Assembly (NCBI RefSeq): GCF_040250305.1
Contig: NZ_CP158190.1
Span: 2,698,001-2,762,000 of the forward strand
Origin: Peribacillus frigoritolerans
GTDB taxonomy: Bacteria; Bacillota; Bacilli; Bacillales; DSM-1321
Length of the DNA stretch: 64,000 nt
Direction: 5' to 3'
The notes below the pieces were generated by a model. The model was given only the letters and a program-made list of their open reading frames with translations, was not told the DNA's origin and searched no databases. The number at the start of each line of letters is the position of its first letter. Positions within the stretch are counted from its first letter, which is position 1. A program made the position numbers and the translations under genes. Shown piece after piece: positions 1-9,822 of the stretch.

Positions 1-2
1 AC

Positions 3-827
3 ATCGAGAAGATACAAGGTACGGGGCCAGGCGGAAGAATCACAAAAGAAGATGTACAGAAAGTAATTGAGAAAAGGGATTCCATGCCGGTAAATACAGA
101 AAAAAGCATAGTTTCCCCACCCCAACCTGCTTTAGATAGTCCGCAGCAGATTCCTGTTACGGGCATGAGGAACATCATCGCTAAACGTATGAAGGAGAGC
201 TTGCAAAGCAGTGCCCAATTAACTATAACGATGAAAGTGGATGTCACTGATCTAGTCATTTTGCAAAAACAGGCTGCTGAAGCACTGCAAAAACATGAAT
301 CAACTAAATTGACTATAACGGACTTTATTGCCAAGGCTGTCGTGATTTCACTTAAAGAGCATCCTAAAATGAATAGTGCTTATATTGAAGATAACATCAT
401 TTTGTATGAGCATATCCATCTTGGATTAGCGGTGGCCTTGGAGAATGGACTCGTTGTTCCCGTCATAAGAAATGCCGAAAATTATACCTTAAGGCAGTTA
501 TCGAATAAGGGGAAGGAATTGGCCCGATGTGCACGTGACTCTCAATTGCCTATTGAAGACATGCAAGGGTCCACTTTTACAATCAGTAACCTCGGGGCAT
601 TTGGAGTTGAGCACTTTACACCGATTCTCAATACACCGGAAACGGGGATACTCGGAATTGGATCTGCTTACGATACCCCGCTTTATATTGGCGAAGAACT
701 GGAGAGGAGAACGATCCTGCCACTCAGTTTAACTTTTGATCACCGTGTACTCGACGGGGCACCCGCTGCTGCCTTTTTACAAACACTAAAACGGTATTTA
801 GAAGAGCCGATCACCGTGATTTTATAG
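3..827 (+). CDS. acoC: Acetoin dehydrogenase E2 component (dihydrolipoamide acetyltransferase), 5' partial
   Basis: The reading frame is open from the left edge, so the N-terminal lipoyl domain lies outside the window. The first visible residues (IQGTGPGGRITKEDV) are the end of a peripheral subunit-binding domain, which anchors E3 or E1. A proline-rich linker follows, then the 2-oxoacid dehydrogenase acyltransferase catalytic domain with FDHRVLDG near the C-terminus (catalytic His and Asp). The enzyme would transfer the acetyl group released from acetoin to CoA. A dihydrolipoamide dehydrogenase starts 17 bp downstream, followed by an acetoin reductase and an AcoR-type activator. This context favours acetoin dehydrogenase over pyruvate or branched-chain complexes; the missing acoA and acoB should lie to the left. 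Confidence 0.85.
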   Translation: MEKIQGTGPGGRITKEDVQKVIEKRDSMPVNTEKSIVSPPQPALDSPQQIPVTGMRNIIAKRMKESLQSSAQLTITMKVDVTDLVILQKQAAEALQKHESTKLTITDFIAKAVVISLKEHPKMNSAYIEDNIILYEHIHLGLAVALENGLVVPVIRNAENYTLRQLSNKGKELARCARDSQLPIEDMQGSTFTISNLGAFGVEHFTPILNTPETGILGIGSAYDTPLYIGEELERRTILPLSLTFDHRVLDGAPAAAFLQTLKRYLEEPITVIL

Positions 828-844
828 AATAGGAGGGAAAGGTC

Positions 845-2227
845 TTGAATCGTATAGCTATTATAGGCGGAGGTCCTGCAGGGTATGTAGCGGCAATCAC
901 TGCTGCCCAGCAGGATAAGGAGGTCATATTGGTAGTCGATGGGCCAATGGGGGGCACCTGTTTAAATGAAGGCTGCATGCCAACGAAGTCATTATTGAAA
1001 AGTGCCGATACGTATGACTTGGTGAAAAATGCCGGGCAAATGGGAATTCGCCTTCCCCCCAATTCGATAGAAGTCGATTGGGATACCGTACAGGAACGAA
1101 AGAGAGATGTCATATCTAAGCTAGTGAACGGCATTAGATATTTAATGAGTAAGAATAAAATAAAGGTCATTCAGGGAAGGGCTTCCATCCTTTCAAGCAA
1201 TCTACTGCGGATCGAGAACGGAAATAAAAATGAAGTAATTGAAGCAAGTAAGATTATCATTTCAACGGGGTCAGAACCGATTCCACTACCTTATGCGCCG
1301 TTTGATGGTGAATGGATCATCCACAGTGGCCATGCCATGTCACTTCCTGCCATTCCCGATTCGCTGCTAATTGTCGGAGGCGGCGTCATCGGATGTGAAT
1401 TTGCCAGTATTTATAGCAGGCTGGGCACCAAGGTCACCGTTATCGAAATGGGGGAAAAGCTGCTTCCAGGGGAAGATGATGATATCACAAGCATTCTCCA
1501 TGACGAATTGAAAAACCAAGGCGTTACAGTCCATACCTCCACATCAGTCAAAAACATCAATACAACCAGTAAGACGGTATATTTAGAGAATAGCGAAGGC
1601 AAATTGGAAGAAATGATTGCTGATTACGTACTCGTATCAATAGGAAGAAAACCAAGAGTGAACGGAATAGGCTTAGAGGGAAACGATATTGATTTTTCCC
1701 GACTTGGCATTTCGGTGGATGATCGAATGCAAACAAGCAATCCATCGATTTATGCCTGCGGTGATGTGATAGGAGGCATACAACTTGCCCATGTTGCTTT
1801 TCATGAAGGGCGAGTGGCAGCTCTGAATGCCTGCGGTCAATTTGCACAAGTGAATTACCGGGCAATACCTCGCTGCATTTATACCTCCCCGGAGATTGCC
1901 AGTGTAGGCTTGACCGAAAAAGAAGCGCGTAGAAAATATGGAGAGATTAAAGTTGGTGAATTCGCTTTTTCGGCAAACGGGAAAGCTGTCCTTTCCAATA
2001 AACCGGTAGGAAAGGTCAAAGTCCTAGTGAACCCACAATATAATGAAATTCTAGGTTTTTCCATTGTTGGTCAGCACGCAACAGAATTGATTGGTCAAGG
2101 AACGGTCATGCTGCATGCAGAAATAACGGCAGATATGATGGAAGATTTAGTAGCGGCACATCCAACCTTGTCGGAATCCATACATGAAGCTCTTTTAAAT
2201 GTTGTAGGTCAAGCTGTGCATTGCTAA
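845..2227 (+). CDS. acoL: Dihydrolipoamide dehydrogenase (E3) of the acetoin dehydrogenase complex
   Basis: This 460-residue flavoprotein re-oxidises the dihydrolipoyl arm of E2 and passes electrons to NAD+. The N-terminal FAD-binding motif GGGPAGY is followed by the redox disulfide CLNEGC. A second dinucleotide fold (GGGVIGCEF, about residue 177) binds NAD. The FAD-contacting YACGDV and the C-terminal HPTLSE catalytic His-Glu pair are both present. The usual sequence around the disulfide is GGTCLNxGCIPSK; here it is GCMPTK, a mild variant. Translation starts at a TTG with GGAGGG at about 832. It is in one operon with acoC and the reductase that follows. Confidence 0.9.
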   Translation: MNRIAIIGGGPAGYVAAITAAQQDKEVILVVDGPMGGTCLNEGCMPTKSLLKSADTYDLVKNAGQMGIRLPPNSIEVDWDTVQERKRDVISKLVNGIRYLMSKNKIKVIQGRASILSSNLLRIENGNKNEVIEASKIIISTGSEPIPLPYAPFDGEWIIHSGHAMSLPAIPDSLLIVGGGVIGCEFASIYSRLGTKVTVIEMGEKLLPGEDDDITSILHDELKNQGVTVHTSTSVKNINTTSKTVYLENSEGKLEEMIADYVLVSIGRKPRVNGIGLEGNDIDFSRLGISVDDRMQTSNPSIYACGDVIGGIQLAHVAFHEGRVAALNACGQFAQVNYRAIPRCIYTSPEIASVGLTEKEARRKYGEIKVGEFAFSANGKAVLSNKPVGKVKVLVNPQYNEILGFSIVGQHATELIGQGTVMLHAEITADMMEDLVAAHPTLSESIHEALLNVVGQAVHC

Positions 2228-2246
2228 AGCTGAAGGGGGAATTTGT

Positions 2247-3023
2247 ATGGCTAGCGGTCAACGGACGGCGGTAGTCACTGGTGCAGGTCGTGGTATCGGA
2301 CGTGCCATTGCATTAAGATTAGCTCAAGATGGATTGAATGTGGTCATTAATGACGTCAATCTGGATACGGCTGAATCGGTCGTGATTGAGATTAGGGAAC
2401 TTGGACGTGAAAGCTTTGCCGTTAAAGCGGATGTAAGCAATAGACGGGAAGTATTCGAGATGGTGAAGCAAGTTGTGGAACGTTTTGGACAACTGGATGT
2501 TATGGTTTCAAATGCAGGAATTGCACAAATAAAGCCTCTGTTGGAAGTAACTCAAGAGGATCTGGAACAGATTTTCAATATAAATGTAAATGGTGTCCTC
2601 TTTTGTCTGCAAGCCGCGGCTGAACAAATGAAAAAGCAAGAAGGCGGGAAAATCATAAGTGCTGCCAGCATCGCCAGTTATAAAGGTTTTAGCTTACTAG
2701 GTACATACTCGGCCACGAAATTTGCCGTAAGAGGAATTACACAAGCGGCAGCACAGGAATTGGCCCAGTTTGGCATTACGGTGAATGCATATTGTCCAGG
2801 AATTGTCGGGACGCAAATGTGGGATTTAATCGATGAAAAAATGGGTCAATATATGAATCTTGCTAAAGGGGAAACATTTAAAAAGTTTACAGATTCCATA
2901 ACCTTAGGACGCTCCGAAACCCCAGAAGATGTGGCGAAATTCGTCTCTTACCTCGCTTCACCGGATTCGGATTATATGACAGGGCAATCCATCATGATTG
3001 ATGGAGGAGTTATTTTCTCATAA
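2247..3023 (+). CDS. Acetoin (diacetyl) reductase / 2,3-butanediol dehydrogenase, SDR family
   Basis: This 258-residue classical short-chain dehydrogenase has the cofactor motif TGAGRGIG at residues 11-18, the structural SNAGIA motif, and the catalytic Ser with YSATK. Residues such as [11 protein letters not shown] near the active site and its length match the (S)-acetoin-forming diacetyl reductase / butanediol dehydrogenase group. It lies 19 bp after acoL and before a strong terminator, so it is the last gene of the operon. The likely role is interconverting acetoin with 2,3-butanediol or diacetyl, feeding the dehydrogenase complex. Substrate choice within SDRs is hard to fix from sequence, so the exact substrate is inferred from context. 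Confidence 0.8.
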   Translation: MASGQRTAVVTGAGRGIGRAIALRLAQDGLNVVINDVNLDTAESVVIEIRELGRESFAVKADVSNRREVFEMVKQVVERFGQLDVMVSNAGIAQIKPLLEVTQEDLEQIFNINVNGVLFCLQAAAEQMKKQEGGKIISAASIASYKGFSLLGTYSATKFAVRGITQAAAQELAQFGITVNAYCPGIVGTQMWDLIDEKMGQYMNLAKGETFKKFTDSITLGRSETPEDVAKFVSYLASPDSDYMTGQSIMIDGGVIFS

Positions 3024-3044
3024 ACTATATTTTTCAATGGAGAA

Positions 3045-3078
3045 GCATCATGTGAATGATCACATGATGCTTTTTTTT
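3045..3078 (+). terminator. Rho-independent terminator of the aco operon
   Basis: Perfect 11-bp inverted repeat (GCATCATGTGA with a 4-nt loop) followed by eight T residues, 21 bp after the reductase stop codon. Confidence 0.9.
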
Positions 3079-3228
3079 GCAAACTTAATCTATATATTGT
3101 AAGCGAATACATAATCTACTATAATTAAAAAGACCTCGATTAACATCCTAATTAATACTCCTTGGTATTTTTCCTCTAGATTGACTGGTCAAATGAAGGT
3201 ATAAACCAAATGATTAGAGGAGGATTAT

Positions 3229-5115
3229 ATGCTATCCACTAGTTGTTATCTACGTACATGGGAACGCTTTGTCAGTGAAGGTGTTCTCGATTCAAATCGT
3301 CTGAACAAGCGAATAATGGAATCCTGGCATCGCTGCAAAAAAGATCAAGTCAATCCATACCTTAATAAAGGCAACCACATTTTGACGAATGAATTATTGG
3401 ACATTCAAAGAGAAAGAAACTCCTTTCTATTAGAAGTGGCATCACCCCAATTATCCAGGATGAATCAATCGATAAAAGAATCGGGAATGATGGCCTTATT
3501 GGTCGATCCGGATGGATATGTCCTTTCACTTTCCGGAAACGAGAAAATCCTCGATGAGGCAGGCAAAATAAATTTTGTGGAAGGTGTATGCTGGACGGAG
3601 GGTGAGGTCGGAACGAACGCAATTGGAACAGCGTTGAAAACGGGTGAAGCCGTAATGATCCAAGGTACCGAGCACTATTCAATTGCCTCACACAAATGGA
3701 GTTGCTCTGCGATGCCCATTTTAAATGAAGACGGTAAGATATTGGGAGTTTTGGATATATCATGTCCAGTAGAATATTTCCATCCATCCATGCTGGGTAT
3801 GGTAGCCAATCTGGCGTATACGATCGAACAGGAAATGGGGGTGCGTTCCTATAAAAAGGAGCTGGCACTGACCCAGCACTCGATAGAACTTGCAGAGACC
3901 TATCCAGATCTGCCTTTTATCGTCTGTAATCATAAAGAAATGATAATCTCCGCCAGTAAACAGGTTCGCAAAAAAATTCCTCAATCCATTGGTATGGCAT
4001 TGGCCGATCTGTTAAATCATGGTTATCGAATAATAAAGGAAAATCCGCTTCTATCCAAAGAGGATAATAGGATTTCCGGTAAGTGTTTATTCTTATCAGA
4101 GAATTATGGTCATGAAACCAATAGGCTTTTTCCTGCTTCAATGCCTTCAGAAAGGTTTGCCTTCAAAGGAGAAAGAGGGATTAGCGAGTCCTTTAGTAAC
4201 ACATTACATAAAGTGAAGCTCGTTGCACCAACAGAAGCAAATGTGTATATATCCGGTGAAACAGGGGTCGGGAAAGAGCTTATTGCCAAGGCTATTCATG
4301 AAAATGGCATGCGCAAAAAAGGACCGTTCGTCACGATAAATTGTGGAGCCATACCTAAAGATTTAATGGAAAGTGAATTATTCGGGTATGTTGATGGCGC
4401 TTTTACTGGGGCTAAACGGCAAGGGCACAAAGGGAAGTTCGAGCAGGCAAATGGAGGTACCATTTTTCTCGATGAAATCGGTGAAATCCCATCAGCGATG
4501 CAGGTTGCCTTACTGCGAGTTCTTCAGGAAAGAAAAATCGTTCCGATCGGAGGGACAAAAAGCATTTCATTGGATATTCGCATTATCACTGCAACACACC
4601 GTAATCTTGAAGAGCTTGTCAATGAAGGGTCCTTTCGTAAGGATTTATACTATCGGTTGAACGTTTACCCGATTCATGTAACTCCATTAAGGGAAAGGAT
4701 TGAAGACATTCCTTATCTAGTCAACTACTTGTGTTCGAAGAATAATTGGAATATTCCATTAACAGAAGAATTATTGAATCGTTTAAAGGAGTACAATTGG
4801 CCAGGCAATATTAGAGAGCTGCAGAATGTCCTTCAGCGATTGACCATCTCACTTGCAGAAGGACCTCTGGATTATGTTAAAGTGTTGAATTCCATGCATT
4901 CTCACCCCTTCACACGGCATGATGATTTCCCTGCATGGGAGGAACCGGGAAAAATGGGCATCAAGGGAAATGAACTGACGATCCGTGAAAAAATTCAACG
5001 GGATCTAATGATAGAGGCATTACAAAAATCAAGAGGAAATGTCACTGCTGCAGCAAAGCTGATGGATATACCAAGAAGTACATTTTACAAGCGGCTCCAT
5101 AAGTATGGTATATAG
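3229..5115 (+). CDS. acoR: Sigma-54-dependent transcriptional activator of acetoin catabolism
   Basis: This 628-residue enhancer-binding protein has three parts: an N-terminal GAF-type sensory region (about residues 60-210), an AAA+ central domain, and a Fis-type helix-turn-helix at the C-terminus (NVTAAAKLMDIPRSTFYKRL). Walker A GETGVGKE is at about 342, the sigma-54 contact loop GAFTGA at about 389, and the Walker B region FLDEIGE follows. The start has GAGGAGG 6 bp upstream. AcoR proteins bind upstream of acoABCL and activate an RpoN promoter when acetoin is present. The target promoter would lie upstream of acoA, beyond the left edge. It has its own transcription unit after the terminator. 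Confidence 0.9.
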   Translation: MLSTSCYLRTWERFVSEGVLDSNRLNKRIMESWHRCKKDQVNPYLNKGNHILTNELLDIQRERNSFLLEVASPQLSRMNQSIKESGMMALLVDPDGYVLSLSGNEKILDEAGKINFVEGVCWTEGEVGTNAIGTALKTGEAVMIQGTEHYSIASHKWSCSAMPILNEDGKILGVLDISCPVEYFHPSMLGMVANLAYTIEQEMGVRSYKKELALTQHSIELAETYPDLPFIVCNHKEMIISASKQVRKKIPQSIGMALADLLNHGYRIIKENPLLSKEDNRISGKCLFLSENYGHETNRLFPASMPSERFAFKGERGISESFSNTLHKVKLVAPTEANVYISGETGVGKELIAKAIHENGMRKKGPFVTINCGAIPKDLMESELFGYVDGAFTGAKRQGHKGKFEQANGGTIFLDEIGEIPSAMQVALLRVLQERKIVPIGGTKSISLDIRIITATHRNLEELVNEGSFRKDLYYRLNVYPIHVTPLRERIEDIPYLVNYLCSKNNWNIPLTEELLNRLKEYNWPGNIRELQNVLQRLTISLAEGPLDYVKVLNSMHSHPFTRHDDFPAWEEPGKMGIKGNELTIREKIQRDLMIEALQKSRGNVTAAAKLMDIPRSTFYKRLHKYGI

Positions 5116-5187
5116 ACATGCGTGTGTAATTATGTTTAAGAAAAGCAGACTTATAGAAATTCTTGAAAAATGAAAGGGGTATGGCAA

Positions 5188-6165
5188 ATGAAAACGAGAA
5201 TTACTGAATTATTGGGGATTGAATATCCGATTATATGCGGCGGGATGTTTCAAGTTGGCCGAGCCCCGCTCGCAGCCGCTGTTTCAGAAGCGGGGGGACT
5301 TGGCATCATCACTTCGAAAACACAGGTGACACCAGAAGGTCTCCGTGATGAAATTCGCAAAGTGAAAACTTTGACCAAGAAACCCTTTGCTGTCAACCTG
5401 AACCTGTTCCCAAGTCAAACGGCAACCCCGAATGATGAGTTCATCGATATTTTAATTGACGAAGATGTAAAAATTGTTGAAACGAGTGGCCGAAGCCCAG
5501 AAAGTTTAATGCCCAGACTTAAAGAGCACGGCTTTACCGTGATACATAAGGTAGCGAACGTCAAAAACGCAATATCGGCAGAGAAATTAGGGGTCGATGC
5601 CATTATTATTGTAGGGAATGAAACAGGCGGCCATCCCGGCATGGGTGATGTAGGAACGCTTGTCATGCTCCCTAGAGCGGTTGACTCTGTTACTATACCA
5701 GTAATAGCAGGCGGGGGATTTTCGGATGGCAGAGGACTTATCAGTGCCTTGTCACTCGGTGCTGAAGGTATCGTCATGGGGACTCGCTTTATGGCAACGC
5801 AAGAAGCGCCGATTCATGATAACGTGAAGCAGTGGATGGTATCTGCCAATGAAACGGATACCGTTGTCATCCAACGGAATATAGGCAGTCCGTCGCGTGT
5901 AGCATTAAATGCCGTCAGTAAAGAAGTGGACAAACTTGAAAATGAAGGTGCCACTTTAGAGGAATTGATTCCGCTAATTACGGGACAAAGAAGCAAGAAA
6001 GTATACTTTGAAGGAAATTTAGACGGAGGCATCTGGTCATGCGGTCAATCCGTAGGACTGATAAAAGAAATATTGACCGTCAATGAACTAATAAAACAAA
6101 TCGTCCAAGAAGCAAAAACCTCGTTCGAATTCATCCAAAGCCGTATCGAATCCGTTCGAACATAA
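5188..6165 (+). CDS. NAD(P)H-dependent flavin oxidoreductase, nitronate monooxygenase-like
   Basis: A 325-residue TIM-barrel flavoprotein of the 2-nitropropane dioxygenase/FabK superfamily. Visible signatures are YPIICGGM near the N-terminus, GNETGGHPG (FMN and substrate region) and IAGGGFSDGRG followed by GAEGIVMGTRF (phosphate-binding part of the barrel). Members oxidise alkyl nitronates or act as enoyl-ACP reductases; without a FabK-type context the nitronate role is more likely. An ATG at 5170 is in frame, but AAAGGGG at 5173-5179 sits 8 bp before the ATG at 5188, so the latter is chosen. It is a single gene ending in a terminator. Confidence 0.75.
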   Translation: MKTRITELLGIEYPIICGGMFQVGRAPLAAAVSEAGGLGIITSKTQVTPEGLRDEIRKVKTLTKKPFAVNLNLFPSQTATPNDEFIDILIDEDVKIVETSGRSPESLMPRLKEHGFTVIHKVANVKNAISAEKLGVDAIIIVGNETGGHPGMGDVGTLVMLPRAVDSVTIPVIAGGGFSDGRGLISALSLGAEGIVMGTRFMATQEAPIHDNVKQWMVSANETDTVVIQRNIGSPSRVALNAVSKEVDKLENEGATLEELIPLITGQRSKKVYFEGNLDGGIWSCGQSVGLIKEILTVNELIKQIVQEAKTSFEFIQSRIESVRT

Positions 6166-6175
6166 ATAACCTAAC

Positions 6176-6215
6176 AGGAACATGAGATCAATTGTGATTT
6201 CGTGTTCCTTTTTTT
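6176..6215 (+). terminator. Rho-independent terminator after the flavin oxidoreductase
   Basis: AGGAACATGA pairs with TCGTGTTCCT (one G-T pair) and is followed by seven T residues. Confidence 0.85.
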
Positions 6216-6604
6216 ATCTATTAGACATAAGGTTCCATAGGTGGTCAAGAAAGGTTTACCTTAAAACTCTTAGCTGCTACCTACTGATTCTCAGCATGTT
6301 GTTGCACTTATGAAAGCGGTCAAAGCTTGAACATCATTAAGCTTTAAACATTTATTAAATGTTATTCATGCTATAAGTTAAGCGGAACTTTCATGATAAA
6401 AACTTTTGAATTGTCAATCAATATAATTATATTTATATAACTTTCTAGGAGTGTTAACCCGTGATTTTTCTCATTTCGCCATTTAATTTATATATCAGAA
6501 TAACAAAATTGATAAATCAAGTCAGTTAAGCAGGATTAATTCAGATTACTACAGAATTATTAGATAACGCTTTTTTAAATAGGTCTTTAGGAAAGGATAA
6601 GCAA
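6216..6604. other. Intergenic stretch without recognisable gene
   Basis: AT-rich sequence with no ORF of note, no strong hairpin and no recognised repeat. It presumably holds the promoter of the gene at 6605. Confidence 0.5.
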
Positions 6605-6955
6605 ATGAAGAAAAGGATTAGTGGGGCACTTACCATAGCTGCATTATTAATAATAGGCGGGGCAATCATTTATTACTTCATTTCTTCTTCATACACAACT
6701 ACAGAAGATTTATACGAATTCCCTGTACCTAGAAATGCTGAGTTGGTTCAGATAAATGAACAAGGGAATAGATATGAATGGTCAAGGGCTTCTGAAGAAA
6801 ATGGCATACCATATGGATATGACTTAGCCCTTAAAGCGAATGGATGGAAAAAGGGGAAAAGTGAAGGAGCTTCCGTTTTTTACACGAAGGGAAATAATAA
6901 AATAGATTTAATTACTTCAACAAAGCAATTAGAGATTCTTAGAGTGAATGACTAA
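6605..6955 (+). CDS. Small membrane-anchored protein of unknown function
   Basis: This 116-residue protein has a basic start (MKKRIS), one hydrophobic segment at about residues 7-27, and a hydrophilic C-terminal part predicted to face outwards. That part contains the stretch YEFPVPRNAELVQ and several Trp and Tyr residues, resembling small exported Bacillus proteins built around a short alpha/beta domain. AGGAAAGGA lies about 8 bp before the ATG. I do not recognise the family. It precedes a two-component system by 140 bp in the same direction and might be a sensory accessory, but that is only positional. Confidence 0.6.
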   Translation: MKKRISGALTIAALLIIGGAIIYYFISSSYTTTEDLYEFPVPRNAELVQINEQGNRYEWSRASEENGIPYGYDLALKANGWKKGKSEGASVFYTKGNNKIDLITSTKQLEILRVND

Positions 6956-7095
6956 GTATGATAAATAATAAGTGAATTAAAGTATATTAATTGAATAATC
7001 GAACCAATAACTATTTTGTGTGCTTTTAAAAATTTATAGTGAGTATATTGAAATAAGGTACATATACAATTCAACACTCAGAAGGATGTGGAAGT

Positions 7096-7791
7096 ATGCA
7101 GAAGAGTATTCTGCTTATTGAGGATGATGTAGAAATTAGTCAATTAATAGCAAGCGCCCTATTGCAGGAGAATTATACAGTACATGCCGCATTTGACGGG
7201 GAAGAGGCTCTGGCTCTCTTTCATGATAAAGAACCTGACTTACTACTCCTTGATTTAATGATTCCTAAATTGACTGGTATGGATTTATTGAAAAAAATAA
7301 GAGAAACGAGCATGGTTCCTATATTAATTATTTCTGCAAAAGGAAGTGATTTCGACAAAGCGCTTGGGCTTGGATTTGGCGCCGATGATTATATAAGCAA
7401 GCCATTTTCGATGATTGAATTAACAGCTAGAGTTCATGCTGCCATTCGCAGGGCAACGCAATATCTTCCATCCGAAAGCAACTCCACCCAAAATATTCTT
7501 CATTATGAAGAGCTCACCCTTAACTTAAATTCATTTACTGTAAATGTTAGAGGGAGAACTGTCCAACTGACATCAAAGGAGTTTCACATATTAAAGTTGT
7601 TTATGACCAATCAAAGCAGAGTATTTACAAAGGAACAAATATACCACTTTATTTGGGAAGATGATTATTACGGGAATGAAAATGTCATTAACGTACATAT
7701 AAGGAGACTTCGTGAAAAAATTGAAAAGGACCCATCCAACCCACAATATATTAGAACGATATGGGGGATTGGTTATAAATTAGGTGTGTAG
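7096..7791 (+). CDS. OmpR-family response regulator
   Basis: This 231-residue regulator has a receiver domain with acidic pocket EDD at 9-11, phospho-acceptor Asp53 (LLLLDLMIP), and the conserved Thr/Ser and Lys switch residues (IISAKG, KPFS). A C-terminal winged-helix DNA-binding domain follows (LTSKEFHILKLF ... VHIRRLREKI ... TIWGIGYKLG). It ends 3 bp before the kinase gene, so the pair is co-transcribed. An ABC exporter follows, the arrangement seen for bacitracin or lantibiotic resistance modules in Firmicutes. The likely target is the promoter of that exporter at about 8780-8890. Confidence 0.88.
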   Translation: MQKSILLIEDDVEISQLIASALLQENYTVHAAFDGEEALALFHDKEPDLLLLDLMIPKLTGMDLLKKIRETSMVPILIISAKGSDFDKALGLGFGADDYISKPFSMIELTARVHAAIRRATQYLPSESNSTQNILHYEELTLNLNSFTVNVRGRTVQLTSKEFHILKLFMTNQSRVFTKEQIYHFIWEDDYYGNENVINVHIRRLREKIEKDPSNPQYIRTIWGIGYKLGV

Positions 7792-7794
7792 CTC

Positions 7795-8730
7795 ATGGTA
7801 ATCATTCTTTGTGCAATGATTATTTTTTTAGTAATCATAAATGTCTTCCAGTATTTGTCCCGAAGAAAACTTAAGCAAAACCTTTATGAAATAAGTGGAA
7901 AATTAAGCGATATCATCAACTATGAAACATCTGAAAAAATATTGTTGCCGACCGATCAGCAAGCCATTCAGCAATTACTCATTCAAATAAACAGGCTATT
8001 GGATTTCAATCAAAAGGTTATTGCGGATTATGTAAAAACAAAAGATAGCTTAAGAAAATTAATATCCAATATGTCTCATGATTTAAAAACACCACTTACG
8101 GTTATTTTAGGTTATGTAGAAAAATTGAAACTGAATGAAACGATAACTGAAGAGGGAAAGAAGGTATTAATGGTAAGGCTGCATGAAAAAGTTTTGAACT
8201 TAACTGGTTTACTTAATCAGTTTTTTGATCTGGTAAAAATAGAATCAGATGATTATGTGATTCCTTTAAGTAAACTTTCACTCAATGAGGTTTGCAGAAA
8301 AAATGTATTGGAGTTTTATGATTTACTGCTCGCAAAAGGACTTCAGGTAGAAGTTGATATTCCAGATCAGCATCTTTACATCTTAGGTAATGAGGACGCC
8401 TTAAATCGTATATTTAATAACCTTATTTCAAATTCAATTCGATATGGCAGTGACGGAGGGGTCTTCGGATTAACACTTCGAGAGGGTGATGGAGCTGTTT
8501 CTGTAGAGATTTGGGATAGAGGTAAAGGTATTGCAGAAATCCATCAAGATCGGGTGTTTGATCGGTTATATACATTAGATGATGCCAGAAATCCCAAATT
8601 TCAAGGGAGCGGGTTGGGTCTAAGTATATCAAAACGCTTAACGGAAGAGATGAAGGGTACCATCCATTTATACAGTAAACCTTATGAAAAAACGAGCTTT
8701 ACTTGTATTTTTAAACAAATTACATATTAA
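7795..8730 (+). CDS. Sensor histidine kinase with a single N-terminal membrane segment
   Basis: The 311-residue protein has one hydrophobic segment at about residues 1-20 and essentially no extracellular domain. The dimerisation/phosphoacceptor helix follows with the H-box SHDLKTPLTVILGYVEKL. The HATPase domain carries the N-box NRIFNNLISNSIRYG, then DRGKGI and GSGLGLSI. A kinase without an extracellular sensor usually takes its signal from a partner membrane protein, which fits with the ABC exporter genes just downstream. Start ATG is 3 bp after the regulator stop, with AGGTG 8 bp ahead. Confidence 0.85.
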   Translation: MVIILCAMIIFLVIINVFQYLSRRKLKQNLYEISGKLSDIINYETSEKILLPTDQQAIQQLLIQINRLLDFNQKVIADYVKTKDSLRKLISNMSHDLKTPLTVILGYVEKLKLNETITEEGKKVLMVRLHEKVLNLTGLLNQFFDLVKIESDDYVIPLSKLSLNEVCRKNVLEFYDLLLAKGLQVEVDIPDQHLYILGNEDALNRIFNNLISNSIRYGSDGGVFGLTLREGDGAVSVEIWDRGKGIAEIHQDRVFDRLYTLDDARNPKFQGSGLGLSISKRLTEEMKGTIHLYSKPYEKTSFTCIFKQITY

Positions 8731-8740
8731 AACTTCTTTA

Positions 8741-8770
8741 AGAGATGTTCTAACGGAACAGCTCTTTTTT
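8741..8770 (+). terminator. Probable terminator after the two-component genes
   Basis: AGAG-TGTTC pairs with GAACA-CTCT around a 5-nt loop with one mismatch, followed by six T residues. It separates the two-component genes from the exporter genes. Confidence 0.65.
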
Positions 8771-8895
8771 AGCTTCGGGATTGATATGAGCTCTAACGTC
8801 ATTTTTCTAAACTTAAGGAACATGTAAGGATTGAGAAAGAAAAAAGATACTTTCTTTGACTAAGATAGAAGTAGATAGCAATAAGGGAGGCAAAG

Positions 8896-9822
8896 ATGAT
8901 GGATTATGTTGTTAAAACAAATAGCTTAACAAAAAAGGTAAAAGGGAAATTGCTCGTATCTTATGTGAATCTTCATATAAAAAAGGGTGAAATTTATGGT
9001 TTCCTTGGTCAAAATGGTGCAGGGAAAACGACAATCATGAAAATGCTGACAGGAATAATAAGTCCAACCACAGGAGAGATTGAATTGTTTGGCCAGAAGC
9101 TAACGAAAACCGAGAAGTCTGGTTTGAAACGGGTCGGAAGTATCATTGAGTACCCTATCTTTTTTGAACATTTAACTGCGATGGAAAATCTTCAGCTTCA
9201 TTGCGAATACTTAGGCTTTTATGATAAAAAGGCAATTACACAAGCGTTGGAGATGGTTCATCTAACTGGGATTGAAGATAAAATTGTGAGCGATTTTTCT
9301 CTTGGGATGAAGCAGCGACTGGGAATTGTAAGAGCAATTATTACGAAGCCTGAACTGATTATATTAGATGAACCTACAAACGGACTTGATCCAATTGGTA
9401 TAAAAGATATAAGAGATCTAATTCGAATGTTAAATAAGGAATATGGAATTACTTTCCTTCTATCCAGTCACATCTTAGGGGAAATTGAACAAGTAGCTGA
9501 CAGAATTGGTGTCATTAAGGATGGAAAGCTCGTGAACGAAGTGACTTTAGCAGATATTAGTAAGCAACGAACAGACTATATTGAAATAGTCACAAAAGAT
9601 GTGGAGAAATCAATCTATTTACTTGAGTATGAACTCCAAATTTCCAATATGAAAATTGTGCAGGACAATAGGATTCGAATATATGATCTCACTTTGCCGC
9701 AAAGTGAAATATCCAAAAAACTAATTATGCATGATGTAGATATCGAGGAAATACAAAAGCATACAAGTACTTTAGAAGATTATTTTTATCAACAAATTCA
9801 TGGAGGTGGAAAAGTTGGTTAA
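8896..9822 (+). CDS. ABC transporter ATP-binding protein, BcrA/LanF-like
   Basis: An ATPase of about 308 residues with Walker A GQNGAGKTT, signature DFSLGMKQRLG, Walker B LIILDEPTNGLDP and the H-loop SSHIL. A C-terminal extension of about 80 residues is typical of BcrA-type exporters that remove bacitracin or lantibiotics from the membrane. Two in-frame ATGs are adjacent (8896 and 8899); the second is better spaced (8 bp) from GGGAGG. The gene overlaps the permease gene that follows, so the two form an operon. The two-component system upstream is the likely regulator. Confidence 0.85.
   Translation: MMDYVVKTNSLTKKVKGKLLVSYVNLHIKKGEIYGFLGQNGAGKTTIMKMLTGIISPTTGEIELFGQKLTKTEKSGLKRVGSIIEYPIFFEHLTAMENLQLHCEYLGFYDKKAITQALEMVHLTGIEDKIVSDFSLGMKQRLGIVRAIITKPELIILDEPTNGLDPIGIKDIRDLIRMLNKEYGITFLLSSHILGEIEQVADRIGVIKDGKLVNEVTLADISKQRTDYIEIVTKDVEKSIYLLEYELQISNMKIVQDNRIRIYDLTLPQSEISKKLIMHDVDIEEIQKHTSTLEDYFYQQIHGGGKVG

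Noticed and set aside
3150..3228. Sigma-54 promoter in front of acoR
   Set aside because: No GG-N10-GC element with the right context was found; the aco promoter should be upstream of acoA, outside the window.
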